Source of the DNA: Anaerolineae bacterium
Lineage (GTDB): Bacteria > Chloroflexota > Anaerolineae > Aggregatilineales > Phototrophicaceae
NCBI GenBank assembly: GCA_022825675.1
Contig: JAJDWK010000066.1
Coordinates: 26,183 to 90,182 of the forward strand
DNA length: 64,000 nucleotides
Direction of reading: 5' to 3'
Shown: piece by piece, positions 50,402 through 59,969 of the stretch
Numbering within the stretch: the first letter of the stretch is position 1
Layout: every line of letters begins with the position of its first letter
Notes under the pieces: generated by a model
What the model was told of the DNA's origin: nothing
The model's database searches: none
Seen by the model: only the letters and a program-made list of their open reading frames with translations
Position numbers and translations under genes: made by a program

Positions 50402-50926
50402 TTACAGCAGCTTTTCCAGCTCGATTTCGTCACGGATGATGATGCCATCGATGCCAGTAATCGGAATCTGCGGTTTGATGCGGCGGGCAGCGGCGATGGC
50501 GTTGCGATGCACCGCGACCAATTCATAGTCGCGCTTTTGCCAGAATTTCAGCGCCGCCAGGTTGTCGTTGGTCGTCACCAGCCACAGGCGCTTTATGCCC
50601 GCCTCAAGCGCCCAATGCTCAACGGCTGTGACCAAGGCGCTACCGATGCCTTCCGATTCCGTCAAGCTGTTGAGGGTAGCGAACTCGCATTCATCGCCGA
50701 CGATACTTAAGGTAACCAAGCCGAGGTTCCGCTTCGGCGGGTCGTCAGTGGGCGCGTCGTCACCCGCGGTTTCGAGCGCCCGCTCCGCCATAAAACCCGG
50801 CAGCAAATGCCCGTACAGCGTTTTCCCGCGGGAAACGATTACGGTTGTTCCCCAGGTTTCATCGAGGAAATGCGCCACCCACTCGCGGTCTGATCGTTCC
50901 AAGGGCCGGATGCTTATCTCGCTCAT
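50402..50926 (-). CDS. GNAT family N-acetyltransferase
   Basis: 174 residues. The acetyl-CoA binding region reads SEGIGSALVTAVEHWALEAGIKRLWLVTTNDNLAALKFWQKRDYELVAVH, a full motif A/B set. The N-terminus (ISIRPLERSDREWVAHFLDE) is typical of the ribosomal/small-molecule acetyltransferase groups. The substrate is unknown. The other GNAT of the window (43483-44010) is not closely similar. Confidence 0.9.
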   Translation of the reverse strand: MSEISIRPLERSDREWVAHFLDETWGTTVIVSRGKTLYGHLLPGFMAERALETAGDDAPTDDPPKRNLGLVTLSIVGDECEFATLNSLTESEGIGSALVTAVEHWALEAGIKRLWLVTTNDNLAALKFWQKRDYELVAVHRNAIAAARRIKPQIPITGIDGIIIRDEIELEKLL

Positions 50927-51031
50927 CGCAGGGACCTTCGTTCTGCTCGTTATACTTTAGCAAACTCTAGTATAGCCTGTCTCAAGCGAGTTGGAAAATC
51001 AGCCCTGCGCGGTGATAAATTCGACCAAACG

Positions 51032-52717
51032 CTACAGCGCGATAATCAGCAGGCTGTGCGGCGGCAGCAGCGGCAGCGGCGCATAGCCCTCAAAACCGCC
51101 GGCAGCGCTCAGGGCTGGCGCTTGCGCTGGTCCATCGCCGAGAACCACACGCGGCGGGGAGGCTTTCAGCGAGCTTTCCGCCAGGCTCAGGCGGTACTCC
51201 CCAATCGGACTATCCGTGAGATTGATGACAATCAAAAGCGCCTCTTCTTCATCGTGGCGCAAAAAGGCATAGACGCCGCGGGCGCTGGACTCAACCGCCG
51301 TGAAGCCGCCCCGCCGCAGCGCCGAATGCTGATTGCGCAGATGTATCAGCCGGCGGTAGTGGCTCAGCAGGGAATCGGGATCATGCCATTGGTCGGCGAC
51401 ATTGGCGGCGGCGACATTTTCGGCGGCTTGCAGCGGCTGCCAGGCGCTATCGCCAGCGGTGAAGCCGCCTAGGCGCTTATTCTCCCAGTGCATCGGGCTG
51501 CGGATGCGCTCGTCCGGCTTGCTGCCGGCGATGCCGATTTCTTCGCCATAATAGAGGAAGGGCAGTCCCGGCCCCGTCAGCAGCAGCGAAGCGGCGACTT
51601 TGTTGCGCCCAATATCGTGCAGCAGGCGGTTTGCCAGGCGATTCTGGTCATGATTGGAGAGGAAACTTGCAAATTGATTTTCGGGATAGGCGCGCAGGGC
51701 ATTACGCTGGGCGCGGATGAGATCGCGATTGCTGCCGCGCTGCGCCGCCGAAACCATGGCATCGGCGAGTTGAAAGTCAAAGCCAGCGTCGATTGCCGCT
51801 TCTTCAATGTAGCGCGCCACGATAAAGGCGGGCGAGCCAAAAAGCTCGCCAACACTGAAGCTGTTGCGTTTGATGGTTTCCAAATGCGCTTCAAATTCGG
51901 CGAGCCAGCGCCGGCTATCGGGGTGATTTTCTTGCGCTGTTCCAACTTCGATGATGTGTTTGACAGCATCCAGGCGGAAGCCATCAACGCCGATGTCTTC
52001 AAGCCAGTAGCGCGCAATCGCTTTCATCTCCGCCGTTACTTCGGGATTGCGGAAGTTCAAATCCGGCATGCCATCCCAAAATACGCCGTAATAATAGCGC
52101 CCGCCCGCCTGATGCCAAGCGGGCGCGCCCCAAGGACCAGCATAGCCGGGGTCAGCCTCCGCCCAGATATACCAGTCGGCATAGGGCTGCCGCCCCAGGC
52201 GCGACTGGATGAACCAGGGATGGCGGCTGGAGCTGTGGTTGAGCGGCAGGTCGACGATGACGGCGATGCCGCGCTTATGCGCTTCGGCGATGAGGCGGCG
52301 CATATCGTGCGCGCTGCCATAATCGGGTTCGACAGCGTAAAAATCGGTTACATCATAGCCGTGATAGCTGTGGGCTTGGGCGGGCGGCATCAGCCAAATG
52401 CCGGTTATGCCAAGGTCAGTGGCGGTTGCCGGGTCGCCATCGTTGAGATAATCCAGGCGCTCTATCAGCCCTTGGATGTCGCCGATGCCATCGCCATCGC
52501 TATCCTGGAAGCTGCGGATGAAGACCTCATAAAAGACGCGATCGTTCCACCACTTGTCGGGCAAGCCGCCCTGCGCCAATCGCAGCGATTCCGAAGGCGA
52601 GCCGCCGCGGGGCAGCAGCATCAGCAGCAGGGCAATGGCGGCGAAAAGCAGCAGCGCGGGCGGCAGCGCACTGCTTTCTTTCGTATCCGCCTGCCTGTCA
52701 GTTGGCTCGCGGCGCAT
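51032..52717 (-). CDS. Alpha-amylase family glycosidase (GH13), membrane-anchored or secreted
   Basis: 561 residues. An N-terminal hydrophobic segment (ALLLFAAIALLLMLLP) acts as signal or anchor. The barrel motifs are complete: DLPLNHSS, GFRLDAVKH with the nucleophile D250, VGELFG with the acid/base E291, and FLSNHDQNR with D357. A C-terminal beta domain follows (LLIVINLTDSPIGEYRL). The short YYEVFIRSFQDSDGDGIGDIQGL opening is of the oligo-1,6-glucosidase/trehalose-type or neopullulanase-like enzymes; specificity cannot be settled. It should act on alpha-glucans outside the cytoplasm. Confidence 0.93.
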   Translation of the reverse strand: MRREPTDRQADTKESSALPPALLLFAAIALLLMLLPRGGSPSESLRLAQGGLPDKWWNDRVFYEVFIRSFQDSDGDGIGDIQGLIERLDYLNDGDPATATDLGITGIWLMPPAQAHSYHGYDVTDFYAVEPDYGSAHDMRRLIAEAHKRGIAVIVDLPLNHSSSRHPWFIQSRLGRQPYADWYIWAEADPGYAGPWGAPAWHQAGGRYYYGVFWDGMPDLNFRNPEVTAEMKAIARYWLEDIGVDGFRLDAVKHIIEVGTAQENHPDSRRWLAEFEAHLETIKRNSFSVGELFGSPAFIVARYIEEAAIDAGFDFQLADAMVSAAQRGSNRDLIRAQRNALRAYPENQFASFLSNHDQNRLANRLLHDIGRNKVAASLLLTGPGLPFLYYGEEIGIAGSKPDERIRSPMHWENKRLGGFTAGDSAWQPLQAAENVAAANVADQWHDPDSLLSHYRRLIHLRNQHSALRRGGFTAVESSARGVYAFLRHDEEEALLIVINLTDSPIGEYRLSLAESSLKASPPRVVLGDGPAQAPALSAAGGFEGYAPLPLLPPHSLLIIAL

Positions 52718-52747
52718 CCTGGCTGTGCCTTCGGGTCAATGACAACT

Positions 52748-53281
52748 CTAAGTCGCAGCAGCTGCGTCAAGCGCTTGCAGCTTGGCGAATTCGCGCAGCC
52801 AGCCGCTGCAATGGCGCTGGCGGCGGTCCTGCGCTTTGGCGAAGCGCGCCTGCGCCGCTTCCATCCAGCGCTGCGCCTCGGCATTGCGTCCCTGCCGGTG
52901 GCATGCCATCGCCAGATAATACTGCGTTTCCGCCCTGTCTGGCTTGGCGGCGAGCGCCGTCAAGAAGAATTGCTCGGCACTTTGCCAATTCTTTTCGCGA
53001 TAGGCGAGCGCACCCAAGCCATAATTGGCGAGCATGTCATAGGGGTCCAGCGCCAGCGCGCGCTCAAATGCCGCCGCCGCTTGCCGCGCCGCTTTGCCTT
53101 CGAGCTGGAAAAGCCCAAGCGCGGCATGGTATTCGGCATGGCGCGGCAGCAATTCCAGCGCCGCCTGGATTTCGGCGCGCGCGCCCGGCATGTCTTTCTT
53201 GGCGAAGGCGCTTAAGGCCAGCGCATAACGCTCGTCCGCCTGATAGCGGGACAAACCCAGGCGCTGCCACATTTTTTTCAT
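52748..53281 (-). CDS. Tetratricopeptide repeat protein
   Basis: 177 residues. At least three TPR units can be read: PGARAEIQAALELLPRHAEYHAALG, AAAAFERALALDPYDMLANYGLGALAY and SAEQFFLTALAAKPDRAETQYYLAMAC, followed by a partly conserved fourth. There is no signal peptide, so it is probably a cytoplasmic scaffold. It lies 20 bases downstream of the RDD gene on the same strand. Confidence 0.87.
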   Translation of the reverse strand: MKKMWQRLGLSRYQADERYALALSAFAKKDMPGARAEIQAALELLPRHAEYHAALGLFQLEGKAARQAAAAFERALALDPYDMLANYGLGALAYREKNWQSAEQFFLTALAAKPDRAETQYYLAMACHRQGRNAEAQRWMEAAQARFAKAQDRRQRHCSGWLREFAKLQALDAAAAT

Positions 53282-53301
53282 GCTGCAAGCGGGAGGCGAG
53301 C

Positions 53302-53763
53302 TCAGACCTCGACGATTTTGCGTCTTTCTTCGCTGCGCACGACATAGGTCTTGGCGAGTTTATCGTGCCAAGCCTGATTGTTCTTGTCAAATATCGCCCA
53401 GATGTAGCCCAAGCCACAGAGAATGGCGCTGACATGGTAGCCGATGGCGCGGATGACGGCGTCAGTATTGCTGATGGCACCGCCCTGCGCCTTCACAACG
53501 CGGATGCCGAGGGCAAATTTGCCCGGCGTCTGCCCATCCCGCTGCGTCCAGAAATACCAATAATAGGCGACTGGCACCGCCATGCTGAAAAAGTTCAGCG
53601 CCGGCATCGATGACAGCCGGAGCCCGCTGACAATCGCCACGATAAGCATCATCAAAATCGCCAGGATAATGCCGTCCAGCATAAAGGCGAAGACGCGCGT
53701 ACCAATGCCCGCCAGTTCCCATTCTTGCGCTGCGCTATGGTCATTTTTCGTTTTCGCTTGCAT
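53302..53763 (-). CDS. RDD family membrane protein
   Basis: 153 residues from the ATG at 53763 (AGGAG upstream, rather far); an ATG at 53799 has no site. The RDD signature is present in variant form: AGIGTRVFAFMLDGIILAILMMLI, then a helix pair and QRDGQTPGKFALGIRVVKAQGG. Three or four membrane segments. Family members include a Na+/H+ antiporter in one case, but most are of unknown function. Confidence 0.87.
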   Translation of the reverse strand: MQAKTKNDHSAAQEWELAGIGTRVFAFMLDGIILAILMMLIVAIVSGLRLSSMPALNFFSMAVPVAYYWYFWTQRDGQTPGKFALGIRVVKAQGGAISNTDAVIRAIGYHVSAILCGLGYIWAIFDKNNQAWHDKLAKTYVVRSEERRKIVEV

Positions 53764-53859
53764 AAGTGCCGCTTCTCCTGCCCGCAGGCTGTTCTTCATT
53801 TAATAGTGTACACGGGATAGCCGCCCGCGGTCAATTGCAACTCTATGGCGCTTGCGCCC

Positions 53860-54885
53860 TCACTTGTGCAAGGCATAGAGGATAGCCGGGTTCGGCTCGG
53901 CTTCAAATTCTTTGAGATTGGCAATCGTCAAGTGCCCGTGCTGATACAGATATTCGACATGGGCACCCGCTTCTTCCAGCGCCAGCAAGATATGATAGCC
54001 CTGCACATCAGGGTACATGGCGCGGGAAATTTCGCCGATGGTCATGGGCGCGCCCTGCTGGCGCATAATCAGGCGGATGCGCTCCAGCTTGCGGTTGTGG
54101 CTGGCGCGGATGGCGTGGATTCTGCCGTACAGGTCGTGAATCGGGTCTTCGTGCCCGCCCAGCGCCAGGCGGATGCCGCTGTATTTCAGCACTTTGCGCA
54201 GCGAATCGGCATAGTGGTCCAAGCCCATATAATGCGTGATGCTCTCGGGCGATTGATGCGGCGTCGTGCGTGAGAGAACATGGTCAGCGCTCAGCAGCAC
54301 ATCGCCCAGGCGGATGCAGACCTGCCCGGGGCAATGCCCTGGCGTGTGGATAAACTCCATGCCGTCGATGACCTGCTCGTCTTCAATGTTGAAATCGACA
54401 TCAATGGCGCTTACATGCTGCTTGGCGAAGCCGTACATCTCAAACAGGTCTTGACGCAAGGCGGGCTCGATGCCGGCGCGCTCAAAGTAGATGCCCAGCG
54501 CTTTGGTCGCCACGATGACGCGCTCTTCATAATCCGTCAGCACGCGCTTATCCAGCTCGTGAATGCCGACTTGCGCCCGGCATTTTTCCAAGACAAACGC
54601 CAGCCCGCCGAAATGATCGATATGCCCATGCGTGATGATTACCCGTTCGATATCCGCCAGCTGAAAGCGGACATCAAAACGGTCCCGCAGCTGCTGGAAG
54701 CCCGCCTCCAGGTCATGATTGCTGCGCCACATGCCGGAGCCGGCATCCACCAGGGTCAGCGGTCCAGCGCCTTCAAGGGCATAGGCGTAGCCAGTGAAGT
54801 CGTTGGGAAAAAGCTGCAATGGCAGGCGATAGATAGCAACGCCGCTGCTGCTTTGGAAATGCTCGACCGGCGGCAATAGAGCCAT
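53860..54885 (-). CDS. Metallo-beta-lactamase fold hydrolase
   Basis: 341 residues. The metal motif HGHIDH stands in VIITHGHIDHFGGLAFV, with the further ligands in HTPGHCPGQVCI and LLSADHVLS. A C-terminal helical domain of about 100 residues (HNRKLERIRLIMRQQGAPMTIGEISRAMYP) resembles the winged-helix tail of LACTB2/glyoxalase II-like MBL proteins. The substrate is unknown; a thioester or nucleic-acid end is possible from the tail. Confidence 0.9.
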   Translation of the reverse strand: MALLPPVEHFQSSSGVAIYRLPLQLFPNDFTGYAYALEGAGPLTLVDAGSGMWRSNHDLEAGFQQLRDRFDVRFQLADIERVIITHGHIDHFGGLAFVLEKCRAQVGIHELDKRVLTDYEERVIVATKALGIYFERAGIEPALRQDLFEMYGFAKQHVSAIDVDFNIEDEQVIDGMEFIHTPGHCPGQVCIRLGDVLLSADHVLSRTTPHQSPESITHYMGLDHYADSLRKVLKYSGIRLALGGHEDPIHDLYGRIHAIRASHNRKLERIRLIMRQQGAPMTIGEISRAMYPDVQGYHILLALEEAGAHVEYLYQHGHLTIANLKEFEAEPNPAILYALHK

Positions 54886-54935
54886 GGGTTTGCCTTAAGC
54901 GCGCTATTTTGAGGGCGGTGGACTGGCGTCCAACT

Positions 54936-55907
54936 CTATTGTACCAGAGGCGGCTGCCTGCCAGAAGCGACGCTGAAGAGCACAAAGGCGATATAGGCGC
55001 CGAGCAATACGGCTGCCCGCTTGCGCCCCAGCCGCTGATTAAACAGAAAGGGCAGCAAGGCGATGGCGAAGCCAAACATCACCAGGAACTCCAGCTGCAC
55101 TTCCGCGCCGTCCACCGGTATCGGCGTAACCAAGGCGACAATGCCCAAAATCAAGAGCAGGTTGGCGATGTTCGAGCCTATCACATTGCCGATTGCGACA
55201 TCAGTAACATTCTGGCGCACGGCGGAGAGCGATGTCGCCAGCTCTGGCAGCGATGTGCCAAAAGCCACCAATGTGGTGGCGATTACCAGCTCGCTGATGC
55301 CAACGGAGCGGGCGAGGCTGACAGCGCCGGCGACCATCAGCCGCGAGCCCAGGGCAAGCGCCGCTATGCCCAGCAGCAGGCGCATGAAATCTCGCGGGCG
55401 GCTGCTGTCTGTTGGCTGCTCGCCGACTTCGGCGGTAAGCTGCTCGGCAGTGGCGGCATCGCGCTTGGCGAAGAAATAGAATGCGACCGTAAAAAGTAGG
55501 TATGCCAAGAGCAGGAAGAAGCCATCAACACGGCTGAGCGCGCCATCCGCCGCCATCCCGATGACCAGGAGCGTGAAGAAAATCATCAGCGGGATTTCGC
55601 GCCGCAGCAAGCTCGCCTGGATCAGCAGCGGGCTGAGCAAGGCGGTCGCGCCCAGTATCAGCCCGATATTGGCGATGTTGGAGCCGATGACATTGCCAAT
55701 CGCCAGGTCGCTGCTGCCGCCCAGCGCCCCCTGCAAGCTCACCAGCAGTTCCGGCATTGAAGTGCCGATGGCGACCACTGTGAGCGAGATGATAAGCACG
55801 GACACGCCGAAGGACAGCGCCAGTTTTTCAGCGCCGTTCACAAGCCATTCGCCGCCAAAATACAGGGCAGCCATGCCCGCCAGCACCAACAGGACATCAA
55901 GCAGCAT
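54936..55907 (-). CDS. Calcium/sodium-type cation antiporter (CaCA family, YrbG-like)
   Basis: 323 residues, about ten helices in two inverted halves. The two alpha-repeats are GTSMPELLVSLQGALGG with AIGNVIGSNIANIGLI and GTSLPELATSLSAVRQN with AIGNVIGSNIANLLLI, carrying the acidic residues that bind the cation. It exchanges Ca2+ or another cation for Na+ or H+ across the membrane. It stands apart from other transport genes. Confidence 0.94.
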   Translation of the reverse strand: MLLDVLLVLAGMAALYFGGEWLVNGAEKLALSFGVSVLIISLTVVAIGTSMPELLVSLQGALGGSSDLAIGNVIGSNIANIGLILGATALLSPLLIQASLLRREIPLMIFFTLLVIGMAADGALSRVDGFFLLLAYLLFTVAFYFFAKRDAATAEQLTAEVGEQPTDSSRPRDFMRLLLGIAALALGSRLMVAGAVSLARSVGISELVIATTLVAFGTSLPELATSLSAVRQNVTDVAIGNVIGSNIANLLLILGIVALVTPIPVDGAEVQLEFLVMFGFAIALLPFLFNQRLGRKRAAVLLGAYIAFVLFSVASGRQPPLVQ

Positions 55908-55986
55908 CAGCGGCTGCCCTCGCGAGTGTATGCCGCCGCGCCGACCATGCGCTTAGTGCCAACTGTGAGCCGCCAGCCTGGCGGGA

Positions 55987-57864
55987 TTAGGCGTAGATAA
56001 CATGCTGCAGCAGGAAGCGCTCTAGCTTGCTGTAATAGGTTTCGACGGTTTCGGGCTTGCGCCAGCCATGCCCTTCGCCTTCAAACAGGTGATATTCATG
56101 CGGGATGCCGCGCCGTTTGAGGGATGCCACAATGCTGTCGGATTGGTCTTGCGGCACAACCACATCGTCAGCCCCCTGGAAGACGATGAGCGGGTCGACG
56201 ATTGTATCGGCATGGAAAAGCGGCGAGCGCTCCCGATAGACATCAGCGGCGGCGGGCAGCTCGCCCAGCAGCCAATAGGGATAGCGCTCTTCAAACTTAT
56301 GCGTGTCCATCAGCAAGCCGAACTGGTTGGAGACGCCATAAGAACAGACGCCAGCGCGATAAAATCCCGGATGCGCGACTAGGGACTGCAATACCGTGAA
56401 GCCACCGGCGCTGCCGCCCATGATGACGGCTTTTTCGCGGTCGATATGCCCCGCCGCCGCCAAATGCTGGACGCCGTCGATGCAATCGCTGACATCATAA
56501 ATGCCCCAATTGCCGCGGTGCATATCCATATACTTTTTGCCGTAGCCGGTGCTGCCGCGGTGATTGACCTGCAACACGGCATAGCCACGGGTAGTGAAGA
56601 ATTGCACCGCATTGTTATAGCCGGCGCGGCTCTGCCCGGTTGGTCCCCCGTGCACCATCACCACCACTGGCGGTGCCCCGGGCGGCATCTCCTCTTGCAG
56701 CACGGGCGCATAAAACAAGCCATATACAGCGCCGCCGTCAGCGCCTTGCCATTGGATTGCTTGGGCGGGCGCAAGCTGATACCCGCTGATATTTTCAGCA
56801 GCGCGCCGGCGGTGAATGGTGACTGGACCGTCCGGCCTCAGCGATAGGATGCGCGGCGGCGTACGCGCGGACGATGCAATCATGGCGATGCGGTCACCAG
56901 CCCGCGCGACCGCTATCTGTTCCATATCGCTATAGTCATCAAGCCCGCTGACAGGTTCGTCCGCGTCCGCATCCAGGCGCTGCCGCCGCAGGGAGACAAA
57001 TCCCTCCCGATTTTGCAGGAAATACAGCGACTGGCTATCGGCGCTCCAGCCATAGGTGCGCATTCCCTGCGCCCAGGCTGGCGTGCCGTGCTCGGCCGCC
57101 GCCGATGTCAGTTGGCGATGGGTCTGCGCTTCAAAATCGTAGAGATGCAGCTGCCCCCAGCCGCTGGCATCGCTGATATAGGCCAGATAGCGGCCATCAG
57201 GCGAGAATTCTGGCTGGAAAATCGCGTTCTCACGGTCGCCCGCCAGCGTCACGATGTCTTGAGCATAGGGCATGCCAGTCGCGTCAAATGCCAACTGGAT
57301 GAGACGCAATTCTGTTCCATTCCAAGGCATCTGGGGGTGATTCCAGGCGATGAAGGCGATCTGCCGCCCGCCTGGATGCCATACCGGCTGCATGGCAAAA
57401 TCGGTGCCATAGGCGAGCTTGCGCGGGAAACCTTCGCCAGCCGCATCCACCAGCGCCAAGCCATCGACATGTTCATAGCTATGCACATAGACGAGCCAGT
57501 TGCCATCGGGCGACAGCGCGGGCGCGGCATAAGCGCCAAACTGTGGCGTGATGGCGCGGGCGGCACCCCCGGCAAGCGCCTGGCGGTACAAGCGTCCCTC
57601 AGCGGCGAAGAATACTTTGCCAGCGCCAACTGTGAAAGCGCCGCCGCCATAGCCCACCCGCCCGGCGACATTGAGCTGGCGGTCAGTCAAATCACGGGGG
57701 GCTTGCCCGCCGGTCTGCGCCTGCAAGACGCCGGTAGCGCCGCGATTCTCCCACCAGACGATTGTGTCCCCGGCGCGATTCCACTGCGCATCACGCAGGC
57801 TGACGCCGCTTGCGAGCGCCGCGGCGCTGATTGGGCTATCCCAACAGCCATAGGCTGTATTCAT
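55987..57864 (-). CDS. S9 family serine peptidase (acylaminoacyl-peptidase type)
   Basis: 625 residues from the ATG at 57864 (GGGGCG upstream); the longer frame from 57921 has no site. A beta-propeller (LSPDGNWLVYVHSY, FSPDGRYLAYISDASG) precedes the hydrolase domain. The catalytic Ser is in IMGGSAGGFTVLQSL, the Asp in FQGADDVVVPQDQ and the His in EGEGHGWRKPE. There is no signal peptide. It is distinct from the S9 protein at 13044-15065, whose nucleophile motif is GGSCGG. Likely a cytoplasmic oligopeptidase. Confidence 0.92.
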   Translation of the reverse strand: MNTAYGCWDSPISAAALASGVSLRDAQWNRAGDTIVWWENRGATGVLQAQTGGQAPRDLTDRQLNVAGRVGYGGGAFTVGAGKVFFAAEGRLYRQALAGGAARAITPQFGAYAAPALSPDGNWLVYVHSYEHVDGLALVDAAGEGFPRKLAYGTDFAMQPVWHPGGRQIAFIAWNHPQMPWNGTELRLIQLAFDATGMPYAQDIVTLAGDRENAIFQPEFSPDGRYLAYISDASGWGQLHLYDFEAQTHRQLTSAAAEHGTPAWAQGMRTYGWSADSQSLYFLQNREGFVSLRRQRLDADADEPVSGLDDYSDMEQIAVARAGDRIAMIASSARTPPRILSLRPDGPVTIHRRRAAENISGYQLAPAQAIQWQGADGGAVYGLFYAPVLQEEMPPGAPPVVVMVHGGPTGQSRAGYNNAVQFFTTRGYAVLQVNHRGSTGYGKKYMDMHRGNWGIYDVSDCIDGVQHLAAAGHIDREKAVIMGGSAGGFTVLQSLVAHPGFYRAGVCSYGVSNQFGLLMDTHKFEERYPYWLLGELPAAADVYRERSPLFHADTIVDPLIVFQGADDVVVPQDQSDSIVASLKRRGIPHEYHLFEGEGHGWRKPETVETYYSKLERFLLQHVIYA

Positions 57865-57966
57865 AGTACACGCCCCGTCTGCATTGGCAACTGGGCAACC
57901 ATTGTACCCGAGGAAGGGCAAAACAATATGCCCAGTTTCGTCACGCGCCTATGGCGGAGGACGCCG

Positions 57967-59715
57967 CTAGCGCCCGGGGCGATAATCGGTATCGAGGGTG
58001 GCGATGAGCGCTTGGGCGTACTTGCCCAATTCACTCTCCGGCGCGAATTCGTCCGAGATAATCTCCACCATTGTGCCTGTTTCCGCCCAATCATAGAGCC
58101 GGTGGGCGTCGCTATTAAGCGACATGATGCAGCCAAAGGTTGAGGGTTCCCAGGTGCCGCCACCGCCGAGGAAGCCGCCATTCGGCAATTCCACCGCGCC
58201 ATGGAAGCCGTTCATCAAGCCGGGAACGACTTCATAAATGCCCATGAACCAGAACATTTCCCACTGGCTGCAGTTGGTGCCAGCTTCGTTGCACAGGGCA
58301 TAGCTGCCGCCGAAGGAGGACTCGTTATGCGTCAAAATCTGGAAGATGCCGGGATATGTCGGCGCGGTTTCCCGCCCGGAAGAAATGCCCCAAGTCGCCC
58401 AGAGCTCGCCATGTTCAAATGCCACCAGCCACTGCGCTTCCAGGTCAACAATTATACGCTTGTGTGGCACGGGGTCCCTCGGCGTCATGACATCGCGCGA
58501 CGGGATTTGCACCTTGTCGCCCACAGCCAGCGCGCCCCACTCCACCATCGGGTTGGCATCGCGGATGAGATCGTAGGGGATGCCGGTTTTACGGCCGATG
58601 CGGTAGCCAGTATCCTTCCTGACTACAGAATATTCTTGCGGCAGATAATTCAAGCGCAGCACGATATCGGGATTGTTGTTGTCAAGCGATTCTTGCAGCT
58701 TCTCGGTGGCGAGCAGCTTATCGATGTAACGTCCGCCGCGGACCAGGGGAACATTTTCATTTTCGATGAACCGGTGGAAGGTATCAACCCGCACCGCCAA
58801 GCCATTCTGCCCCGCGGTCAGCCATTCCGCCACCAGATGTTCATCGACATTAAATTCCAAAATCTGGTCTTTGAAAGGGTCATAGGCGCGCAGGCGGATG
58901 CCATTGCCCAGGAAGACATAGGCTTCGTCCAGGAATGGCGAGCTGTCAAAGACCGTTGGATTAAGCGGTATCGTGCGCAGCTCAAACCGTTTTTCGTTGA
59001 CGATGGCGACTGTCTCTTCCTTCAAATAATCGAGACTGTCGGTGATATCCAAGTGCCGCCCGCGGCGCCCGGGCACGGTATTGAGCCGTCCGCCCGACCA
59101 CTGGTAGCCCGCTTCGTAGTGCGGCACATAAATCGACTCCGTCAGGTCAAGCAGGGTTGACTGCGCGCTGCCGTGGGATACCTCGATTATCGGCTCGATG
59201 CTTAAGCCGAAAGGCAGCCCGGCGACGCCGGCGGCTTTCGCCGCGATCGCCATCGCTTCGGCGTCAATGGTCAAACCCAATTGCTGCGGGCTGGCAACTT
59301 TCAGCAGCTCGCCATCCACCGTGATAACTATGGAGAGGTCTTTGTCCCAATAGTCCTGGATAGCCGCTTCCGCTTCGCTGACGGTAAGCTCGCCCATCGG
59401 AATACCGAAGGCGTATACATTCGGGAAGATGCGCTCGGCAAGCACATAGCTGCCGACGAAGAACACCATGATGCAGACAGCGACCAAGGTGCTGATTTTC
59501 GCCACGGGCGACCGGCTGGAGAATAACCAAGCCAGGCGGCGATGCAGCCATTTATCGTGGTCATAAGACGGGAAATGCCGGCGGAAGAAGGTATGTTCCT
59601 CATCGGGCTGGCGGTTGCCCTCCAACTGGGCTTGACGCCGCTGCTGCCGCTCGCGATAACGGTCGCGCGCGCGCTTTCTTTTGCGTCGTGTACGGGGGTT
59701 GCGGGTCTCATCCAT
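57967..59715 (-). CDS. L,D-transpeptidase (YkuD) with peptidoglycan-binding-like and LysM-like regions
   Basis: 582 residues from the ATG at 59715. A very basic cytoplasmic tail and one transmembrane helix (ISTLVAVCIMVFFVGSYVLAE) are followed by a PG_binding_4-like region (LTVSEAEAAIQDYWDKDLSI on), a LysM-like stretch (GIPYDLIRDANPMVEWGALAVGDKVQIP) and the YkuD domain. The catalytic Cys is C529 in PSTFGCIMSLN, with the His in NGFHGAVELPNGG. It forms 3-3 type cross-links or attaches proteins to peptidoglycan outside the membrane. This architecture is common in Chloroflexota and Actinomycetota. Confidence 0.92.
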   Translation of the reverse strand: MDETRNPRTRRKRKRARDRYRERQQRRQAQLEGNRQPDEEHTFFRRHFPSYDHDKWLHRRLAWLFSSRSPVAKISTLVAVCIMVFFVGSYVLAERIFPNVYAFGIPMGELTVSEAEAAIQDYWDKDLSIVITVDGELLKVASPQQLGLTIDAEAMAIAAKAAGVAGLPFGLSIEPIIEVSHGSAQSTLLDLTESIYVPHYEAGYQWSGGRLNTVPGRRGRHLDITDSLDYLKEETVAIVNEKRFELRTIPLNPTVFDSSPFLDEAYVFLGNGIRLRAYDPFKDQILEFNVDEHLVAEWLTAGQNGLAVRVDTFHRFIENENVPLVRGGRYIDKLLATEKLQESLDNNNPDIVLRLNYLPQEYSVVRKDTGYRIGRKTGIPYDLIRDANPMVEWGALAVGDKVQIPSRDVMTPRDPVPHKRIIVDLEAQWLVAFEHGELWATWGISSGRETAPTYPGIFQILTHNESSFGGSYALCNEAGTNCSQWEMFWFMGIYEVVPGLMNGFHGAVELPNGGFLGGGGTWEPSTFGCIMSLNSDAHRLYDWAETGTMVEIISDEFAPESELGKYAQALIATLDTDYRPGR

Positions 59716-59763
59716 TGCCTTGCTCCATACCAAACCGGGATGCGCTAAAGACGATGTACACTC

Positions 59764-59791
59764 ATTGTAGTCAAATTGCGCGGGCGGGCAA
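59764..59791 (-). promoter_or_regulatory. Promoter for the L,D-transpeptidase gene
   Basis: On the minus strand TTGCCC (59791-59786), 16 bases, TACAAT (59769-59764), about 49 bases before the ATG at 59715. The rest of the 254-base divergent gap to lon shows no clear CIRCE or HAIR operator. Confidence 0.5.
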
Positions 59792-59969
59792 GCTAATTCG
59801 CCCGCAATCGCTCTGCGATTAGACCCCAGCTACTTGCCTTAGAATTGCATTAGAATGCGGAAATGCGGCAAACTCTAACACAGATTTTGCGTTGCGCTGC
59901 TAGAGTAGCTGTGGGCGCGCAGGGAAAGCGCGTCCGTGAGCGCCTGACAAGCATAGAGGAAGACAGAGC